Positions 1 through 7,582 of a stretch of DNA of 23,566 nt are shown here, piece after piece. How positions within the stretch are numbered: position 1 is the stretch's first letter; every line of letters starts with the position of its first letter. The notes beneath the pieces were generated by a model. The model made no database searches. It was not told where the DNA came from and worked only from the letters and a program-made list of their open reading frames with translations. Origin of the DNA: JAUXLW01 sp964195005 (GTDB taxonomy: Bacteria; Actinomycetota; Acidimicrobiia; Spongiisociales; SHLN01); NCBI GenBank assembly GCA_964195005.1, contig CAXMOO010000020.1, positions 1 through 23,566 on the forward strand, written 5' to 3'. Position numbers and translations under genes: made by a program.

Positions 1-19
1 CTTCGCTGTCTTGTGGTGC

Positions 20-1165
20 TTAGAGCCCCAGGGAGCGACCGATGACCACGCGCTGAATTTCTGAGGTGCCCTCGCCAATGCGAAGAATCCGCTGATCCCG
101 ATAGAACCTCTCGACCGCCGAGTCCTTCATGAGGCCGTATCCGCCGTGGACTTGCACAGCGGCATCGGTGACTCGCGACGCCATCTCTGTACAAAACAAC
201 TTGGCGATGGCAGCTTCGGTGCGGAAGGGTCGCTCCTGGTCGCGCAGCCAGGCTGCTCGATAGAGGTAGGTCCTGGCGTGGTCTATCTCTACTGCCATGT
301 CGGCCAGCTGGAACGAGACGCCCTGGAACTTTCCGATCTTCTGTCCGAACTGCTCGCGCTCCTTTGCGTAGGCGACGGAGGCTTCGAAGGCTCCCTGGGC
401 TGCTCCCAACGCCATCGCGGCGATGCCGAGCCGTCCCGAATCGAGGGTCTCGAGCATCAAGTTCGATCCTCCTCCTCTAGTTCCCAGCATGGCGTCCTCC
501 GACACATGGCACTCCGCGAAGCTGAGCTCAGCCGTGTCCGAAGCTCGCCACATGAGCTTGCCGTGCATGGTGGTGGCGCTGAAGCCCGGGGTTTCTTGCT
601 CCAGCAGGAAGCAGGTGAGCTCCGGGCGGCCGTCCCGGCCACCCGTCACCGATTGCACGGTCACACCTCGCGAAATTGGACTGGAGGCGTTGGTTATGAA
701 GAGCTTTGACCCACTTATCACCCAGCCGCTCTCGGTTTCGGTCGCCCTGGTTTGTGATGCCCGAGAATCGGACCCGGCACCCGGCTCGGTCAGGCCGAAT
801 GCCCACAGGCCCTCTCCACTGCAGAGAGCGGGGAGGTATTTCTGTTTCTGTGCCTCCGACCCGAAGTAGTAGATCGGACCGATTCCCAGGGAGTTCGCTG
901 CAGTGACGGTGGCGGCTTGCGAGCCGTCGACGCGGGCCAGCTCCTCGCACGCCACCACGTATGCCAGATAGTCGAGGCCCTGTCCCCCGTACTCTGGCGA
1001 AACCACCATGCCGAACAGGCCTAGTTCGCCCATTTTCCCGGTCAGCTCCACCGAGAACTCCTCCCGGGCATCGAGATCTTCCGCGGCGGGAGCTATCTCA
1101 GCTTCGGCGAAGGCGCGCACCGTGTCGCGTAGCAGTTTGTGTTCTTGTGGAAGATCGAAGTCCAT
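20..1165 (-). CDS. Acyl-CoA dehydrogenase
   Basis: This 381-residue protein should be an FAD-dependent acyl-CoA dehydrogenase, oxidising an acyl-CoA thioester to the 2,3-enoyl-CoA in the cytoplasm and passing electrons to ETF. The length is normal for the family. The flavin/substrate signature FGLTEPGAGSD lies near residues 123-133. The C-terminal motif GEGTSEIQR places the likely catalytic base at Glu365, as in short- and medium-chain enzymes. The ATG start shares one base with the stop of the upstream ligase (TGATG), so the two are probably translationally coupled. It is the last visible gene of the minus-strand operon that starts at 4874. Chain-length or ring specificity cannot be read from the sequence. 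The 19 bases beyond the stop hold no visible feature, and the operon could continue outside the window. Confidence 0.93.
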   Translation of the reverse strand: MDFDLPQEHKLLRDTVRAFAEAEIAPAAEDLDAREEFSVELTGKMGELGLFGMVVSPEYGGQGLDYLAYVVACEELARVDGSQAATVTAANSLGIGPIYYFGSEAQKQKYLPALCSGEGLWAFGLTEPGAGSDSRASQTRATETESGWVISGSKLFITNASSPISRGVTVQSVTGGRDGRPELTCFLLEQETPGFSATTMHGKLMWRASDTAELSFAECHVSEDAMLGTRGGGSNLMLETLDSGRLGIAAMALGAAQGAFEASVAYAKEREQFGQKIGKFQGVSFQLADMAVEIDHARTYLYRAAWLRDQERPFRTEAAIAKLFCTEMASRVTDAAVQVHGGYGLMKDSAVERFYRDQRILRIGEGTSEIQRVVIGRSLGL

Positions 1166-2985
1166 CAGTTCCTACCGTAGACGGCCCGGAGCTCCCTGCG
1201 CATCACCTTGTTCGAAGCTGTGCGGGGCAGGCTGTCGACGGTAACCAGGTCGAAGAGCTTGAACAGAGGATTGAGCTCGGTTTTGAGGAGCTGGTTCATG
1301 GCCGCCATGGTTTCGGCCTCATCGATTCCGGCGTCCATCACAACGAAAGCTACCAGGCGACTCGGACCTCCTTCCGGAGGCGGAACTGCCACCGCCGCCA
1401 ACTCGCGCACGCCCGGTGCCTTGGCCAGGGCTCGCTCGAGCTCGGCGGCACTCACCTTGATTCCCCCCAGGTTCATGGTGTCGTCCACCCGGCCCTGGGC
1501 TTGGTAGTAGCCGGCTCCCAGATTCACCATCTGGTCACCGTGGCGTCTGAGAGGTTCGTTGTTGGGACCGGGGGGAGTGCCGGTGTAGTAGACCTCGGTG
1601 TGGTCTTTGTTGAGTAGCTCCTGGGACAAACCGATCGAGGGCGGAATCAGGTAGAGCTCTCCCTCCTCAGCCGGCCGCCCATCCTCGTTGAGAATGCAGA
1701 CGTCCAGGCCGAGCGCCGGGGTGGCGAAAGCGGCCGGCACTGCAGGTTGGACGACGGTGCCGGTGATGTAGCCGCCCCCGATCTCGGTGCCGCCGCAATA
1801 TTCGATGACCGGTCGCCCGCCGGCCAAGCCCATGAGGTAGGACATGTCGGCGCCGTTAGACGCCTCGCCCGTTGAGCTGAACGTCCGTATCCGGCTCCAA
1901 TCGAGGTCCTCCATGCACCCCGATTCCCGCCAGGCCCGCACCATGGTCGGGACTACACCCAGCATGGTCACGCCGACGGACTGCACGAACTCGCCGAATC
2001 CCCGGCCGGTAGGCACATCGTCGTACAGCGCCAGCGCCGCCCGGTTGATCAGGGCGCCGTAGATCAACCAGGGCCCCATCATCCAGCCAAGGTTGGTCGG
2101 CCAGGCCAGCACGTCGCCCTCGTGGACGTCCTGGTGGAAATGGGCGTCCATGGCGGCCTTGATCGGGGTCACCTGTGTCCAGGGGATAGCTTTGGGCTCG
2201 CCGGTAGTTCCTGAGGAAAAGAGGATATTGGTGGCAGTGGAGGGAGGTCCGGGCACCGGATCAAACGGCTCGGCCGGGCCGAGGAAGTCATCCCACGCCA
2301 GGTCCCCGGGGCGCGATGGGGTGGAGGTGGAGGGGTCCACCACAATCGCCTTACCGGCTCCGGCAGCTACCACCTTGTCGTACATGGGGTGGGTCTTGCC
2401 TGCCCGGGTGAATTGGCCCTGGGTGACTACCGCGGTGGCGTCGGCCAGCTCGAGCCGGGTCCGGATCTCCCCGGCGGCGAAACTGTCGGCGATGGACACC
2501 ACGACGCATCCGGCCTTGATGATGCCGAGGTAGGCGGCGACCGCTTCGACGGTCATCGGCATTGCGATTGCGATCCGGGCGCCGGGCTCGAACCCGGCCC
2601 CACCCACGCCATGGGCGACTCGATCGACGAGCTGCGCTAGCTCCGCGTATGTGAGAGTTGTCCGATTACCTTCCCGCTCGAAATGGATTGCGGCAGCTGC
2701 CGGGTCGGCCTGGAAGCAGCTCTGCACGATGTTGAGGAGGGCTCCGGGAAGCCACTCAGTTTCCTGCGGAACGGAATCTCGGGACAGGATCGAATCGGGA
2801 GGTCTATCGAACACGATGCCGAGCCGGGTGAGGACCATCTCCCAGAAGGCGGACCGGCTTTCGACCGACCAGCGGTGCAACTCTTGATAACTCGCTAGGC
2901 CCAGTTCCCGGGCCACTTCGGTGACGTTGGCGTTTTCGACCGTGGCCTGGTCCGGTGACCACGAGGGCGTCGGGGGGCTGCTCAC
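1165..2985 (-). CDS. AMP-forming acyl-CoA synthetase (acetyl-CoA synthetase-like)
   Basis: This ANL-superfamily adenylating enzyme should convert a carboxylic acid, ATP and CoA to acyl-CoA, AMP and PPi. With the GTG start at 2985 it is 606 residues. The P-loop SSGTTGEPK is near residues 257-265, and the catalytic lysine lies in RTASNKVMRR near residue 593. The overall style, with FSSGTTGEPKAIPWTQ and a long acetyl-CoA-synthetase-like N-terminal region, resembles the plant AAE17/AAE18 type more than medium-chain ligases, from family memory rather than a search. The frame stays open to an ATG at 3123, but that extension overlaps the DUF35 gene and reads as arginine/serine/proline-rich shadow sequence, so I prefer GTG 2985, 46 bases after the DUF35 stop. 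The Shine-Dalgarno is weak. Substrate is unknown; the neighbours suggest an acid degraded via CoA esters. Confidence 0.88.
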   Translation of the reverse strand: MSSPPTPSWSPDQATVENANVTEVARELGLASYQELHRWSVESRSAFWEMVLTRLGIVFDRPPDSILSRDSVPQETEWLPGALLNIVQSCFQADPAAAAIHFEREGNRTTLTYAELAQLVDRVAHGVGGAGFEPGARIAIAMPMTVEAVAAYLGIIKAGCVVVSIADSFAAGEIRTRLELADATAVVTQGQFTRAGKTHPMYDKVVAAGAGKAIVVDPSTSTPSRPGDLAWDDFLGPAEPFDPVPGPPSTATNILFSSGTTGEPKAIPWTQVTPIKAAMDAHFHQDVHEGDVLAWPTNLGWMMGPWLIYGALINRAALALYDDVPTGRGFGEFVQSVGVTMLGVVPTMVRAWRESGCMEDLDWSRIRTFSSTGEASNGADMSYLMGLAGGRPVIEYCGGTEIGGGYITGTVVQPAVPAAFATPALGLDVCILNEDGRPAEEGELYLIPPSIGLSQELLNKDHTEVYYTGTPPGPNNEPLRRHGDQMVNLGAGYYQAQGRVDDTMNLGGIKVSAAELERALAKAPGVRELAAVAVPPPEGGPSRLVAFVVMDAGIDEAETMAAMNQLLKTELNPLFKLFDLVTVDSLPRTASNKVMRRELRAVYGRN

Positions 2986-3031
2986 CGGTCCCGACTCGCT
3001 ATTCGGGTTTCTGGCAGCGGTCCGGTGGCGA

Positions 3032-3502
3032 TCAGGCAGGCATCCACGCCAGATCGAGGATGGTATTGGTCGGATTGTCCGTCCGGAACCAGGCCCTGAT
3101 CGGCATGCCGATCTCGGGCTCACCTTCGATCAGGTAGGACATCGGTTTTGTGCACACGCCCTCGATCTCGACGGAGATCAGCGGGCAGGGGGTTGAGAGC
3201 TTGAACAGCTCGCCCGGGTATTGGATCGTGGTGTGCGTATAAATGGTTCCCACCTTGGGGAGCTCGATCCATTCGCTGGGCTGCAGGCAATCGGGGCAGT
3301 GGGCCCGGGGGGGAAGCCATGCTCGAGGCTCGCAATCCGCGGCAGTGCAGTGAGTGCCGAGCAGCTTCTCGTCTCGCAGAGCCTTGAAGAACGGCGTGAG
3401 CCCGCCGTAGCTGTGGATGTGGAACCAATTTTTGGGGTTCTTGATGACGAGTGGGTCGTCACTCAGGACCTCGAGGCCCTGTCCTATTAGCTCGACTGCC
3501 AT
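3032..3502 (-). CDS. DUF35 Zn-ribbon/OB-fold protein, partner of the thiolase
   Basis: This 156-residue protein has an N-terminal zinc ribbon with Cys52, Cys57, Cys69 and Cys72 (HCTAADC and HCPDC), followed by a beta-rich OB-fold segment with the motif KVGTIYTHTTI. That order is the DUF35 family arrangement. DUF35 proteins pair with thiolase-fold enzymes, for example in archaeal acetoacetyl-CoA thiolase/HMG-CoA synthase complexes, in BbsA/BbsB and with the steroid side-chain aldolase Ltp2. Here the thiolase-like gene lies immediately upstream, 7 bases away, so a heteromeric complex is the natural inference. The ATG at 3502 is chosen because GGAG lies five bases before it and because a longer frame to 3631 would run through the thiolase C-terminus. 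The first cysteine pair is spaced C-x4-C rather than the common C-x2-C. Confidence 0.88.
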   Translation of the reverse strand: MAVELIGQGLEVLSDDPLVIKNPKNWFHIHSYGGLTPFFKALRDEKLLGTHCTAADCEPRAWLPPRAHCPDCLQPSEWIELPKVGTIYTHTTIQYPGELFKLSTPCPLISVEIEGVCTKPMSYLIEGEPEIGMPIRAWFRTDNPTNTILDLAWMPA

Positions 3503-3509
3503 GTTGCTC

Positions 3510-4874
3510 CTATACGTTCTCGAGAATGGCCACAGACACGTGGCTTCCCGTTCCGGCGTGGCTGATGGCGCCGGCCCGGTTGGCGTTGGGCACCTGCAGA
3601 TCCTCGATGTCGTCCGGCATGGTCTTGCCAAAGCGCTCCCACATTTTCGGATCCGCGTGGAAGCGGGCCCACTTGTTCTGCAGCTGCCAGAAAAGCTCGA
3701 TCATCTGGAAGACGCCGGTGGCGCCCACGGCGTGCATGGTGCCGATCAGTCCGCCCGACAGGTTGGTGGGGAGACGTCCTCCCAGGTAGGCATCACCCGA
3801 GTCGACAAAATCCCTGCCCTGCCCGTAGGGCCGCAGGCCGACGTCTTCATAGGTCTGGATGTCGGAAATAGTGAATGCGTCGTGAGTCTCCATCAGGTCG
3901 AGATCTTCGACGGGGTCGGTGATGCCTGCCATGTTGTAGGCCAGATAGGCCGCCATACGTGCCGCCAGGAACGAGCTGAACCCAGGCCATTCGCGGGTGT
4001 CCTTGTAGCCTTTGTAAGTGTCGGGGGTTTCGTTGGGGAGCAGAAGAATTTCCATGTCCCGCCGATCGGCCGTGCGCAACGTGTGGGTGCCGGATGCGAT
4101 GGCGCTGAGCTTCACGGGGTGGTCTGTGAGCTTGAAGGCCATCTCCTCGTCTGCCAGCACGAGCGCCGCGGCTCCTGTGCTCATGACGCAGCATTCGAGG
4201 AACGCCAACGGGTCAGAGACCATGGCGTTGGCGAGAACATCGTCGATGTCGATCCGCATCGGGTTCTGCGAGAACGGGGAAGACACCGCATAGCCGTGGT
4301 TCTTGACTGCGATCTTGGCGAGCGTTTCCCGGGGCACATGGTTTTCGTGGATGTAGCGCTGTGCCATGAGGGCGTAATAGGAGGCGTACATCCAGCCCAG
4401 CTCGGATTCGAAGTCCTTGTCCGCCGCTGATGCGATGTAGCTGTTACCGACTTTGGTGGGGACCTCATCCATTCGTTCCCATCCCACAACCGGCACGAGG
4501 TTGGCGTAGCCGGAAGCGACTGCCAGGGCTCCGGCCAGCACTGCATGGCCTCCGGTGGCTCCGCCGGTCTTGATCTCGATGTTTCCCAACGGATCGAAGC
4601 CGAGGTAGTCATGGATCTTGGCCGCCGCCAGCAGCTGATCGCCGAAGTGGTCTGCGAACTGTGAGTAGACGCAGAAGTTGACCAGGCCCTTGAACTCGGC
4701 CATCGACACTTTGAGGTCGTTCTCATTGACGGCCATATTCAGGGCGTCGGCGCACAGCTCAGAGCTGCTTTTTTCCGGGTACCGCTTGCGGAAGTCGGTC
4801 ATCCCGCCGGCGACCAGGTAAACGGGCTTCTCGAATTTGGGGATGCGGAGGTTGCCGGTCCCGAACTTGATCAT
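3510..4874 (-). CDS. Thiolase-fold protein (SCP-x/Ltp type) lacking the canonical nucleophilic Cys
   Basis: This 454-residue protein has the SCP-x-like thiolase layout: VVGWERM near residue 130, ETHDAF with His331, and a C-terminal MHAVGATG box with His381. Aligned by eye to SCP-x thiolase, the segment NNNCATGS corresponds to KTGGATGG at residues 102-109, so the nucleophilic cysteine is replaced by Gly105. The GHP box reads MHA, keeping the histidine. Loss of the cysteine argues against ordinary Claisen thiolysis. It fits Ltp-type proteins, some of which are retro-aldolases working with a DUF35 subunit, and the next gene is DUF35. The ATG at 4874 follows a good GGAG. This is the first gene of a four-gene operon, so a CoA-ester chain-shortening or aldol-cleavage step is likely. 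The exact reaction is unknown. Confidence 0.88.
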   Translation of the reverse strand: MIKFGTGNLRIPKFEKPVYLVAGGMTDFRKRYPEKSSSELCADALNMAVNENDLKVSMAEFKGLVNFCVYSQFADHFGDQLLAAAKIHDYLGFDPLGNIEIKTGGATGGHAVLAGALAVASGYANLVPVVGWERMDEVPTKVGNSYIASAADKDFESELGWMYASYYALMAQRYIHENHVPRETLAKIAVKNHGYAVSSPFSQNPMRIDIDDVLANAMVSDPLAFLECCVMSTGAAALVLADEEMAFKLTDHPVKLSAIASGTHTLRTADRRDMEILLLPNETPDTYKGYKDTREWPGFSSFLAARMAAYLAYNMAGITDPVEDLDLMETHDAFTISDIQTYEDVGLRPYGQGRDFVDSGDAYLGGRLPTNLSGGLIGTMHAVGATGVFQMIELFWQLQNKWARFHADPKMWERFGKTMPDDIEDLQVPNANRAGAISHAGTGSHVSVAILENV

Positions 4875-4918
4875 TCGCTCTCCAGGATCCCTTCGTTCTT
4901 CAGGATGTGACTGTGCAT
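4871..4918 (-). other. 15-codon mini-ORF overlapping the thiolase start
   Basis: On the minus strand an ATG at 4918 opens a frame MHSHILKNEGILESE ending in TGA at 4873-4871, so its stop overlaps the thiolase start as ATGA. It lies just downstream of a TAGATT -10-like box. It could couple ribosomes into the operon, but the predicted transcription start would fall at or just inside the ATG, so it may not be translated. This could be chance. Confidence 0.25.
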
Positions 4919-4922
4919 CCCG

Positions 4923-4928
4923 AATCTA
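4923..4928 (-). promoter_or_regulatory. -10 element for the thiolase operon
   Basis: The minus strand reads TAGATT here, matching the TANNNT -10 consensus, in the 104-base gap between the transposase remnant and the thiolase start. Transcription would start near 4916, giving a leader of about 42 bases that carries the GGAG ribosome-binding site. No convincing -35 hexamer is visible. Confidence 0.45.
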
Positions 4929-4977
4929 GTCTGGCCGTGACACCCCGGATTCCACAGCCTTCCGGCCGCTCCAACAA

Positions 4978-5987
4978 TCAGCTAGGGAAGTATTGACGTA
5001 AGAGTCCGTTGGTGTTTTCGTTGCTGCCGCGTTGCCAGGGCGACTTCGGATCGCAGAAGTAGATCTGGATGCCGGTGTCGACGGTGAACTGAGCGTGTTG
5101 GGCCATTTCTTTGCCCTGATCCCAGATCACCGACCGTCATAGATGCTCGGGGAGCCGCTGAATGGTTTCCGCCAAGCGGTGCGCACCGACTCGGCGGTAT
5201 TGCCATTGGGAAGCGGGAAGAGCATCACATAGCGGGTGGCACGTTCGACCAGGGTGCCGATGGCGGTCTGTCTCTTTCCCATCAACAGGTCACCTTCCCA
5301 GTGACCCGGCACCGCCCGATCCTCAACCTCGGCGGGACGCTCGGAGATCATCACCGGATCCACAATCTGGCCTTTGCCCGTCGGGGCTCTCCTGGTGGCT
5401 GGTCGGCGGATGGCCCGGCGGGTTCGTAAACACCGAGTCAGCTCGTGACGCAGCCCACCTTTGCCCTGCACAAACAGCGATAAGTAGATGGTTTCGTGTG
5501 ACACCCGCATCTCCTCAACCCCAGGGTATGTGTCTGTGAGCCACCCCGAGATCTGCTGCGGAGCCCACCAATGGGCCCGCTTCTCCTCCACCACGACCCG
5601 CAGCCTGGTGTTGACAAGCCAATTTGGTGGTTTTGGGTCGTCGAGCCCGCCTCAGGGCAGCCCGATCGGCTCGCTGGGCCCGATGCCGATGCCGGCCCCC
5701 ATTGCGTGCCACCTCCCGGCACACCGTCGACGGTGCCCTACCCAACCGACCGGCGATCTGACGCAGAGACTCCCCAGCAGCCACCCCCCGAGAAAGATCT
5801 CTTCCCGCTCAATAACCGATAGATGCCGGGGATGTCGCCGCCGTGGAACCGGCGAACGCCACCGCAATCCTCGATCAAAGGTCCGCACCGACGACTCTCG
5901 ACCCAACCGGCGTGCGATCGAACGCATCGCCTCACCGCCCTGCCAACGATCCCACACCTCAGCCTTCTCCAACTCCGTGAACCGCAT
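4978..5987 (-). pseudogene. IS30-family transposase remnant (frameshifted, nonsense-mutated, 3'-truncated)
   Basis: Pieces of one IS30-type transposase lie in order in different frames. The start is MRFTELEKAEVWDRW at 5987, preceded by AGGAGG, followed by the N-terminal helix-turn-helix ESLRQIAGRLGRAPSTV and the DDE-domain segments GHWEGDLLMG, GTLVERATRY and CDPKSPWQRGSNENTNG. Four lesions are visible: an extra base in a run of six C on the plus strand at about 5784-5789; an extra base at about 5615; one missing base at about 5173; and an in-frame TGA at 5137-5139, in HL*RSVIWDQGKE. The frame ends at RQYFPS, so several tens of C-terminal residues typical of IS30 proteins are missing. The gene cannot make an active transposase. 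The deletion endpoint lies about 100 bases upstream of the co-oriented thiolase operon. No clear terminal inverted repeats or target duplication were found. Confidence 0.9.
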
Positions 5988-6317
5988 CACCAACCTCCTC
6001 AACAACAGACATCCACTCTCGCCGAAGATGTTGCATCCACCCCCCGAGACCACAGCACATATAGAGCGGTTTCAGAAGCGCACATCGCTGGTTCCCGGAT
6101 GCTTTCTAGTGACTGTTCTTTAGGTGGCCGAGCGTGATTATGCGCTAGCCGGTGGGGCCCCGTCCCCGGTGATGGCAGAAGGTTGTGGTTGGCCCGGTAC
6201 CTACGAGTGGCTGCTTTTGAGATTCGACGACAACGCCGCTGAGCTACGCTGGCCGTGCTGTCCTGGCAGGAGGCATCTCGTGGTGGCAAGAAACACCGCA
6301 CATACCGATCTTGATTA
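5988..6317. other. Intergenic region: IS30 leader plus unassigned sequence
   Basis: These 330 bases separate the transposase remnant from the plus-strand hotdog gene. The first part is the transposase leader, with its AGGAGG ribosome-binding site just upstream of 5987 and probably the damaged outer end of the element, though no terminal inverted repeat could be defined. The rest contains only short open frames, such as a 64-codon plus-strand frame ending at 6318, which lack a ribosome-binding site or recognisable sequence. I see no RNA gene. Confidence 0.5.
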
Positions 6318-7049
6318 ATGACTGGCCAGGTTGTCATCCCGAGTCGTTTCAACGGGCCGGCCAACTCTGGTAACGGCGGCTACGCCGCGGGTTCTCTGGC
6401 GGCGTTTGTAGAGGGGCCAGCCGAGGTGCGACTGCACGTACCGCCGCCACTAGATCTGCCTTTACGGGTGGAAGAGCACGATGGCCACTTCCTGGCGTTT
6501 AATGGTGATGCTCTGGTGATGGAGGCCACATCCACAGAGTTGGAAATGGAGCTGCCCGACCCAGTTCCTTTTGACACCGCACGGGAGGCCACAGCTGGTT
6601 TTCCCGGCTGGTCGTTTCATGCCGCCCCCACCTGTTTCGTGTGCGGGCCTGATCGCACAGCACCGGACGGGCTACGGATCTTCCCCGGCCCAGTGGCCGA
6701 GCGCCAGGTGGTAGCAGCACCGTGGGAGCCTTCTGAGTCCCTCGGCGGTTCGGACGGGTTGGTGGCTAACACTGTGGTTTGGGGGGTGCTCGACTGCCCG
6801 GGAGCGTGGGCTGCAACGGCAGCCGATCCAGTGGGGATGCCTTATTTCCCGGCGTTAGGAACCATGACCGCAATGGTTGACGAATCTGTGCGCGTCGGTG
6901 AACGCCTCATAGTCATGAGCTGGCACAACGCCACCGAGGGGCGCAAGCTCCGCACCGAGGCGGTTCTTTATTCCGAAGATGGGACAGTCAAGGGTCGAGC
7001 CCGCCACATCGAGATAAAAGTACCCGCCGCATGGGCGGAGCAAGCCTGA
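6318..7049 (+). CDS. Hotdog-fold thioesterase-like protein
   Basis: This 243-residue protein resembles actinobacterial double-hotdog or thioesterase-family proteins of unknown substrate. The opening SRFNGPANSGNGGYAAG is typical of the first hotdog domain, with the long helix following GGYAAG. The middle has FHAAPTCFVCGPDR at about residues 95-108, a cysteine pair C-x2-C in a linker, and the second half carries ALGTMTAMVDESVRVGERLIV, a plausible second hotdog strand and helix. A role hydrolysing or binding acyl-CoA is inferred from the fold only. No Shine-Dalgarno precedes the ATG. The start follows a TTGATTA stretch, so translation may be leaderless, but a -10 at the right spacing is weak. 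It is divergent from the IS remnant, and nothing downstream appears co-transcribed with certainty. Confidence 0.75.
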   Translation: MTGQVVIPSRFNGPANSGNGGYAAGSLAAFVEGPAEVRLHVPPPLDLPLRVEEHDGHFLAFNGDALVMEATSTELEMELPDPVPFDTAREATAGFPGWSFHAAPTCFVCGPDRTAPDGLRIFPGPVAERQVVAAPWEPSESLGGSDGLVANTVVWGVLDCPGAWAATAADPVGMPYFPALGTMTAMVDESVRVGERLIVMSWHNATEGRKLRTEAVLYSEDGTVKGRARHIEIKVPAAWAEQA

Positions 7050-7327
7050 GCCCATCGACCTTGCAAACCGACGGGGCCGATCGGCTGCGGGGAGTTGGGG
7101 CTCGGCTAGCGCGGTCCATACCACCCTGATCACTAGCGTTAACGCCCCGGTCGCTTAACCGCACATATCGAGCGGCCTAACCCCGCTGGAGTTCCCCCCC
7201 CGTGAGCCGGACACCCTGATAATGGGTGAGGCCCGGAAGGGAGCCCAAACCAGGAACAACGCTTTGAGCCTGGCCCGGGCAACCGAAAACTGACCCCGAG
7301 CAGCGTGCTGGAGTGTAGGTTTGCGGA
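7050..7327. other. 278-base intergenic region with hairpin potential
   Basis: No convincing gene lies here. Two structures stand out: CACCC (7212-7216) can pair with GGGTG (7224-7228), or alternatively the stretch about 7214-7250 can fold as CCTG/CAGG plus GGG/CCC capped by a GGAA tetraloop. A -10 element for the downstream zinc-ribbon gene closes the region at 7316-7321. A long minus-strand open frame through here looks like shadow sequence. Confidence 0.4.
7316..7321 (+). promoter_or_regulatory. -10 element, leaderless promoter of the 61-aa zinc-ribbon gene
   Basis: TAGGTT ends exactly seven positions before the A of the ATG at 7328, so transcription should start on the start codon itself. 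The same geometry appears at 9745 and 15814. No clear -35 element is seen. Confidence 0.5.
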
Positions 7328-7513
7328 ATGCAGGAGTGGCTGCGGGACCGGTGGCAGAAGTTGACGACCAAGCCATGTGACGGCTGCGGAGAGCGGGTGT
7401 CGGTCAGTGCATACCGCAAGACCGGAAGGTCTCGGAAAGTCAACCTGTTTTTTGGTTATGACGTGGAAATGGAGTGTCCACACTGCGGCGACACCTTCTG
7501 GGCCAGGAAGTAG
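7328..7513 (+). CDS. Small zinc-ribbon protein, 61 aa, function unknown
   Basis: The frame encodes two zinc knuckles, CDGCG at residues 17-21 and CPHCG at residues 50-54, separated by a basic segment (AYRKTGRSRKVN). This is a plausible single zinc ribbon with four cysteine ligands, as found in small nucleic-acid- or protein-binding factors. It ends in a basic FWARK. The family is not recognised. It is supported as a real gene by the cysteine pattern and by a TAGGTT -10 element at leaderless spacing before the ATG. A GGAG lies about 14 bases upstream, too far for a good ribosome-binding site. It faces the adenylate cyclase gene tail to tail, with a hairpin between them. Confidence 0.6.
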   Translation: MQEWLRDRWQKLTTKPCDGCGERVSVSAYRKTGRSRKVNLFFGYDVEMECPHCGDTFWARK

Positions 7514-7553
7514 GCCTTCCACCAACGCCGGCCCTTCGGCCTCTTCAGTCGAG

Positions 7554-7580
7554 CTCCGGCCCATCGGGATATATCCGGAG
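7554..7580. terminator. Possible hairpin between convergent genes
   Basis: CTCCGG at 7554-7559 pairs with CCGGAG at 7575-7580 around a 15-base loop, between the zinc-ribbon gene and the convergent cyclase gene. There is no strong T run on either side, so it could stop transcription only weakly or in a factor-assisted way. Confidence 0.3.
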
Positions 7581-7582
7581 AG

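Noticed and set aside
2986..3123. N-terminal extension of the acyl-CoA ligase frame to an ATG at 3123
   Set aside because: It overlaps the DUF35 gene on the same strand and reads as out-of-frame arginine/serine/proline-rich sequence.
3503..3631. Upstream extension of the DUF35 frame
   Set aside because: It lies inside the thiolase C-terminus, while ATG 3502 has a well-placed GGAG.
3417..4430. Long plus-strand open frame of 337 codons
   Set aside because: It is antisense to the confidently identified thiolase, with no recognisable domain; long shadow frames are expected in GC-rich genes.
6124..6318. 64-codon plus-strand open frame before the hotdog gene
   Set aside because: GTG start, no ribosome-binding site and no recognisable motif.
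5999..6364. 121-codon minus-strand open frame beside the IS30 remnant
   Set aside because: It overlaps the start of the hotdog gene, has no recognisable domain and contains the non-coding transposase leader.
7207..7250. 4.5S/SRP RNA gene
   Set aside because: The GGAA-capped hairpin is suggestive, but the conserved internal-loop bases are changed and two are missing; kept only as a low-interest structure.
7139..7564. 141-codon minus-strand open frame covering the zinc-ribbon gene
   Set aside because: Low-complexity composition, no motif, and the opposite strand has a cysteine-patterned protein with a promoter.
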